From Azorinus chamasolen (taxonomy: Eukaryota; Mollusca; Bivalvia; Cardiida; Solecurtidae): a stretch of DNA of 64,000 nucleotides. The notes beneath the pieces are model-generated. The model saw only the letters and a program-made list of their open reading frames with translations. It was not told the DNA's origin and ran no database searches. This document shows, piece by piece, positions 12,142 to 64,000 of this stretch. The DNA is taken from the NCBI GenBank assembly GCA_963576725.1, contig OY755240.1, positions 11,701,878-11,765,877 of the forward strand, given 5' to 3'. A program made the position numbers and the translations under genes. How positions within the stretch are numbered: the first letter of the stretch is position 1; every line of letters starts with the position of its first letter.

Positions 12142-12390
12142 TTAACCCTTCTCTTGCTGACTTTTAAAATACATTTCTCCTTCTTTACCCATGCCCTGTT
12201 GTATAATTACATATATCTTCACTGTGTACAAGTATTTCACTGTACAATCACTGCTGTGGAGTGCATTGGTTGCACAATCAACTTGTAAATAGTGCAGACC
12301 CTGATGAGACAGTTCCTGCAGGAGCTGTCTCATCTGGGTCTTCACTATTTACAGGTAGGTATATTGACGCGAATAGCAAGCGAAGATTAA
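12142..12390 (-). repeat. PB-D MITE, TTAA-flanked
   Basis: TTAACCCTTCTCTTGCTGA to AGCAAGCGAAGATTAA. Contains GTGCAGACCCTGATGAGACA hairpin (T:T). Other copies: 13513-13762, 26493-26742, 30053-30302. Confidence 0.82.
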
Positions 12391-12434
12391 TATCCATGAC
12401 GTCGTTATTTCTTCCCTGAACAATCACGGATGAA

Positions 12435-12915
12435 AGGGTTAATCCTTACAATGCTGAATTTCAAAATGGACTCTTCCATAATACAAACGGGTCAAGCTTA
12501 CTGTGAATATTCGGGGATTGTTTTAAGAAATGTGTAAGATGACAAACAGTACAGACCATGATGAGAAGGCTGCTCTTGTTGTACAATTTACTCGCAAAGC
12601 TGATATTTGACGTCAGCTTTATAATGTAGATAGATTTTGTGCGACTAATAAAAAATAGGTTTGCGACTTATGTAACCGTAGCAACAGTTTGACTATTAAG
12701 GCTTTTTAAAGTCTTTTGCTGCCAAATGTTGTCATCTGTAGCAGTTATCGTCTGCTACAATAATGTAGCTCCTCCATTTTTCTTCTAAAACCATTGCCCC
12801 AGTAACAAACAGTTTGGATGCTGATGATACTACCAGTTACTCGGCGTCTCATCGGGATCCAAACTGTTTGCATCTATATAATCACATCTACGGCATTGGC
12901 AGGTAATGAGTGAAC
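12435..12915. repeat. PB-C fragment and diverged PB-R MITE
   Basis: 12439-12570 holds the left part of a PB-C copy (ACAATGCTGAATTTC, AACAGTACAGACCATGATGA). 12706-12912 is a diverged PB-R (TTTTGCTGCCAAATGTTGTC, then ACTCGGCGTCTCATC). Confidence 0.6.
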
Positions 12916-13124
12916 GAGCGGGTAGTGAACTTTATGGCATAATACTAAAAGTATCCTGTATCCATGTTTAAGAGGTAAAGGCGACATTCACAACACATTA
13001 AACCCATTACACCATGAATATTCAGACAAGAAATAATAATATGAATATCAATTAAATGACTTTTTATAATGACACTATGAACAAAATCGTGTTTTAGCAT
13101 GGTACATACTGTAGAATTATCTAT

Positions 13125-13418
13125 ATTGCATCATAAGCAAACAGAGCAGGTCTGATCAGATGGCTCCAAAAGAAACCGTCTGATCTGGGTCTACTCTGTT
13201 TGACACATTCCCTCATTTTTAGACTCAACCTCTTTGAATCAATCTACTGAAAACGAGGATTTACTAGAAAAAAGGAAATTTAGAACATCGTAGTTTTGAA
13301 ACCACTTTGATAAATAGAGCATTTGCTCTATGAAGCAAATACTCTATTTATCACTGGTTTCAAAAAGGTGATTTATAAAGACGCTGCCAAAAGGCGTCAG
13401 TAAGAGGGAATGAGTTAA
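13125..13418. repeat. PB-A hairpin adjoining PB-F MITE
   Basis: 13135-13203 is a PB-A hairpin (GCAAACAGAGCAGG ... TCTACTCTGTTTG). 13205-13418 is a PB-F copy (ATTCCCTCATTTTTAGAC to GAGGGAATGAGTTAA) with the AGAGCATTTGCTC hairpin. Confidence 0.65.
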
Positions 13419-13512
13419 CAACCAAAGATAACTCATTTATATAGTACATAATAGAGTCGAACTCTCACGTGTGTTATCCACTAAATTATCATTGCACATT
13501 TCGATTTATCTT

Positions 13513-13762
13513 TTAACCCTTCGCTTGCTATTCACGTCAATATAACTACCTGTAAATAGTGAAGACCCAGATGAGACAGCTCCTGCAGGAGCTGTCTCAT
13601 CTGGGTCTGCACTATTTACAAGTTGATTGTGCAACGAGTGCACTCCACAGCAGTGATTGCACAGCGAAATACGTGTACACAGTGAAGATATATGTAATTA
13701 TACAACAGAGCATGGGTAAAGAAGGAGAAATGTATTTTAAAATTCAGCAAGCGAAGGGTTAA
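13513..13762 (+). repeat. PB-D MITE, TTAA-flanked, perfect hairpin
   Basis: TTAACCCTTCGCTTGCTATT to CAGCAAGCGAAGGGTTAA. Its hairpin (GACCCAGATGAGACAGCTCC and its exact inverse) lacks the usual mismatch, an exception within the group. Confidence 0.88.
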
Positions 13763-14190
13763 GTGTAATACACTGCCGTCCCGTTGAGGGCTACGATCAA
13801 TACATATTAGCCCAGTAAAGAGATTGAATTGAATTGAATATAAAGTCTCAATAACGCGATTGCTCAATATAATACTGATTTGGGAAGCTTAATGCAAGAG
13901 CTTCTGTGATTGTTTGGTCCTGTATTACTTCATTTCTGCATTAAGCAAGCATCTGTATTTACTCTTTCTTTAACCTTAACGCCATATACAGCAGAGCAGA
14001 TCCAGATCAGAAGGCTCCTGTTGGAGTCGTCTGATCAGGGTCTGTTCTCTTTGCTTTTGGAATTATATCTCATTATACAGGCCTTGCTATGGCCAAAAAC
14101 ATGTCTTCGTTTAAAATTATAAACAAATCGGCCACTTAATATTCATAATGCTGTTTCTTGCATGAATATTCATCAGGTAAGGGTTAAAGA
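13763..14190. repeat. PB-A hairpin in unassigned sequence
   Basis: About 13990-14055 is a PB-A hairpin (GCAGAGCAGATCCAGATCAG) with flanks like other PB-A copies (TATGGCCAAAAACATGTC). The rest is unassigned. Confidence 0.5.
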
Positions 14191-14369
14191 CTGGGTCCAT
14201 GCTTATAAAGCTTTTAGTTGAGCCTGAGATCGTTCTCAAGCTTTTGATTGGTCAGATTTAAAAGGCTCAAATCTGACCAATCAAAAGCTTGAGAACTCAA
14301 ATCTGACCAATCAAAAGCTTGAGAACGAAACTCAGACTCAACTAAAAGCTTTATAAGCATGGACCCAGA
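14191..14369. repeat. GW MITE with duplicated right-arm segment
   Basis: CTGGGTCCATGCTTATAAAG to TTATAAGCATGGACCCAG. The ~30-bp arm segment occurs twice in the right arm. Confidence 0.82.
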
Positions 14370-14511
14370 TCTCATTTATCGATTTGTTGTTTTCACAGGT
14401 TCTGCTGGGCGTACACGGTACCCCTCGAACATTTGTTCAAGGTCCGTCCCTTGGTTATAACACTACAGGTCGGGTCGAAGTTCTGTCTTAAGCATATGAC
14501 ATAATATGACT

Positions 14512-14821
14512 GGACCTGATCTTCAATATATCGAACTTGAGATAACTCGATGTTCGAGATAATTCGAAGTAAAAGTTCGGACCTTCAAAATGTTACAATA
14601 CGCATTTGTTCTAAAATGTATCGTTACATATCTAGAAACATGTGTGGCAGCTTAATGCAGATCTAAAGTAATGTTGAAAGCTCCCGTAGCATTACTTTCG
14701 ACCTACATTAAACTGTGAACTTGAGAATTTGTTCAGAAAAGTAATCGTATGACTCGAACCTCTGTTATCTCGAAGTGAACTGTATGGTCCGTTGAAGTTC
14801 GAAATATCGAAGTTCAGCTGT
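14512..14821. repeat. P5-type TA MITE, diverged
   Basis: Degraded left end (CTGATCTTCAATATATCG), core GAAAGCTCC, right end GAAGTTCAGCTG then TA. Confidence 0.7.
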
Positions 14822-15050
14822 ATTTTGAATTCACCTCAGCATCTGACCAATCACACATTTGTACTTGAAAACCGAACTCAGACCCAAAATCAGAGGTTGT
14901 AAACCTTTATCACTCTGTGGCATATAATTTATCGTATTTTGAGTTGAACTTCAACTTTAACCAGTCAAATACTTGCAAAGAGCTTGTGCTCTGTGTCAGG
15001 AATGTAATGGAATAATCGTGTGACATTACTGTTCTTTTTTTTTCTTACAG

Positions 15051-62562
<47,512 letters not shown>

Positions 62563-62895
62563 CGCGACACGTGCTGGAACAAATGGTGCTCTCGTCGGGA
62601 TTCATACTGTTTTGTCACAAAATTCGAGAAAAATTTTATTTTGAAACCAGTATGGACGAACTTCAAGCTATGTATTTATTTTTGTAAAATAGTTGTAAAA
62701 CCTCTCTAAACCGGACGCTCAAATTTGTATCATTGCCGGTCGGTAAGACAGGTGGCATTTTAATAATGCAGGCTGAATGTCACACAGAAATCTCCCAAAG
62801 GAGCTTTCTGCATGACTTTCATCCTGCATTAAACAGTAAAGCTTTCAATTTTTATTTACTAAAAGTCCGGTTTAAATGGGGTTTTACTGTGGTAT
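62563..62895 (+). other. Probable 3' UTR with inserted P2 MITE
   Basis: After the stop there is about 130 bases of unique AT-rich sequence with an ATTTATTTTT tract, then a P2-type TA MITE (about 62696-62890; CTCTAAACCGGACG and GTCCGGTTTAAATGGGGTTT ends). No AATAAA was seen; an ATTAAA variant lies near 62828 inside the MITE. The true transcript end cannot be fixed from sequence. Confidence 0.4.
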
Positions 62896-62959
62896 AAATC
62901 AATGTCTGCTTAAATTTGATCTAGTGCAAATATTGCCCACTTCCGATCCGATCAAGTTT

Positions 62960-63121
62960 GTTTGCTTTTGATTGGTCAGATTTGAGTTCTCAAGCGATTG
63001 GTCAGATTTGAGTTCTCAAGCTTTTGATTGGTCAAATTTGAGCCAAAGGCTCAAATCTGACCAATCAAAAACTTGAGAACGAACTCAGACTCAACTAAAA
63101 AGCTTTATAAGCATGGACCCT
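62960..63121. repeat. GW MITE, left end truncated
   Basis: Left arm shows repeated GATTGGTCAGATTTGAG; right end AGCTTTATAAGCATGGACCC. Confidence 0.78.
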
Positions 63122-63302
63122 GGTGAGACACCTAGTTACTCGTGGTCACATCTGGTTCCAGATTATAAGTGCGAGTCAGATTGCAAATAGCGGGGCTATG
63201 GGGTTAACACTACGTCACATGAATGATTTTGGGTAAACTTGTTTGATGAAATATTACTGAATGTCATGTCTGGAAGGTTAAAATAATGATGTCGGGTATA
63301 TA

Positions 63303-63480
63303 CAGTAAAACCTCATACTTCGAATTTTTATTGATGAAGAAGCTATGCCTTTTGAGGCAGGTGGCGGCTGCTTAATGCATGGTGAAACCCATACAGAAAT
63401 ATCCTAGAGGAGCTTTCACCTTGCATTTGGTTGCCACCTGTCTTATAGACCAATAATGATACGTGTTTTATTGTTATAAT
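63303..63480. repeat. P4-like TA MITE
   Basis: CAGTAAAACCTCATACTTCG left; GGCAGGTGGCGGCTGCTTAA core; the right end is decayed (ACGTGTTTTATTGTTATAA). Confidence 0.65.
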
Positions 63481-63654
63481 TGTCGTTGGACGTTCTGTAT
63501 ATATAGATAGCAATAGTTTCGTATTTATTTTAATTCTCATTTTTGCAGCAGCTGCAACTTTGCAATGTATCCACTATGTACTTATAACTATTTGAATGCT
63601 AATATATAAAGTTATCTGCTTAACTTTTTAAATGCTAAATATCCTTAACCCTTT

Positions 63655-63907
63655 CCCTGTTGTATATTCATGTAAGAAATAATGACGTCATGAATATTAA
63701 TAAGATTATTTCTATTATGGTATGTATATGAACACAGCACATGTTGCCTCAGACAGAAGCTGTAGAATCAGATCTATATTACACCATAAGCAAACAGAGC
63801 AGACCCTGATCAGACCCTGATCAGACGACATCTATAGGAACCGTCTAATCTGGGTCTACTCTGTTTGCAGATGCGCCAAAATGCGCTTATATAAGGGAAA
63901 GGGTCAA
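63655..63907. repeat. PB-A MITE
   Basis: TTAACCCTTTCCCTGTTG to TAAGGGAAAGGGTCAA. Hairpin AACAGAGCAGACCCTGATCAG with a 13-bp duplication of its left arm; T:T mismatch kept. Confidence 0.83.
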
Positions 63908-64000
63908 TGGAATGACCCATTAGTGTATGAATTACTTGAATTTGCTTGAGGATTTTAAATGACAAACAACACAGACCCTTATCAGAGTTTTCCTCTAGGA
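63908..64000. repeat. Start of another shared-module hairpin, cut by window end
   Basis: TGACAAACAACACAGACCCT then TATCAGAGTTTTCCTCTAGG; the right arm lies outside the window. Confidence 0.5.

Noticed and set aside
13559..13762. 67-codon ORF family found also at 26551, 30099 and 12345 (minus)
   Set aside because: All four are the same PB-D MITE; the conserved reading follows from DNA similarity of a non-coding element.

Overview
This is an AT-rich, intron- and repeat-dominated eukaryotic window. It most likely comes from a mollusc, probably a bivalve. That inference rests on three things: the element at 1484-2688 with GCTCACCTGAGC-type ends and ~146-bp internal repeats (a repeat I associate with mollusc genomes), the very high density of palindromic MITEs, and exons showing F-BAR/SH3 animal protein homology. 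Nothing bacterial, no rRNA and no confident free-standing tRNA gene was seen. Almost all long open frames are translations of minisatellites or palindromes, not genes.

One protein-coding gene is supported, on the + strand: a PSTPIP1-like F-BAR plus SH3 cytoskeletal adaptor. Twelve exons were read by eye between 15051 and 62562 (15051-15151, 16917-16991, 19549-19690, 22591-22653, 27296-27400, 29853-29898, 33942-34021, 37040-37138, 39573-39669, 49597-49704, 55881-55928, 62389-62562). All have AG/GT borders, and phases agree from the first through the eleventh. The exon with the start codon was not found. One exon of length 3n+2, encoding the first part of the SH3 domain, is required between 55928 and 62389 but was not found either. 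The 1138 coding bases seen give about 379 residues; with the missing parts the total would be near the 416 residues of human PSTPIP1.

The rest is non-coding. (1) TTAA-flanked, piggyBac-like MITEs in at least six families, called here PB-A, PB-R, PB-E, PB-C, PB-D and PB-F. Five of them share a central hairpin module with an off-centre T:T or A:A mismatch. (2) TA-flanked, pogo/Tigger-like MITEs with several different terminal repeats (P1-P5) around one shared core hairpin. (3) A 'GW' palindrome family with GGGTCCATGCTTATAAAGC ends. (4) A tRNA-derived SINE. (5) A 6.4-kb foldback-type composite element at 39763-46150, flanked by a perfect 9-bp target duplication, with long arms of 60-bp subrepeats. 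(6) Intronic minisatellites, a different one in most introns; one appears to have grown from the 3' end of an exon with its splice donor.

Layout: 1-15050 is repeats, including a 3.2-kb minisatellite at 2750-5945; 15051-39669 holds nine exons covering the F-BAR domain; 39763-46150 is the foldback element; 46151-62388 is linker introns with two short exons; 62389-62562 is the SH3-encoding last exon; 62563-64000 is 3' flank with more MITEs. Nested insertions (TTAA element in TA element, TA element in SINE tail, SINE in TA element, foldback in TA element) give a readable order of insertion.
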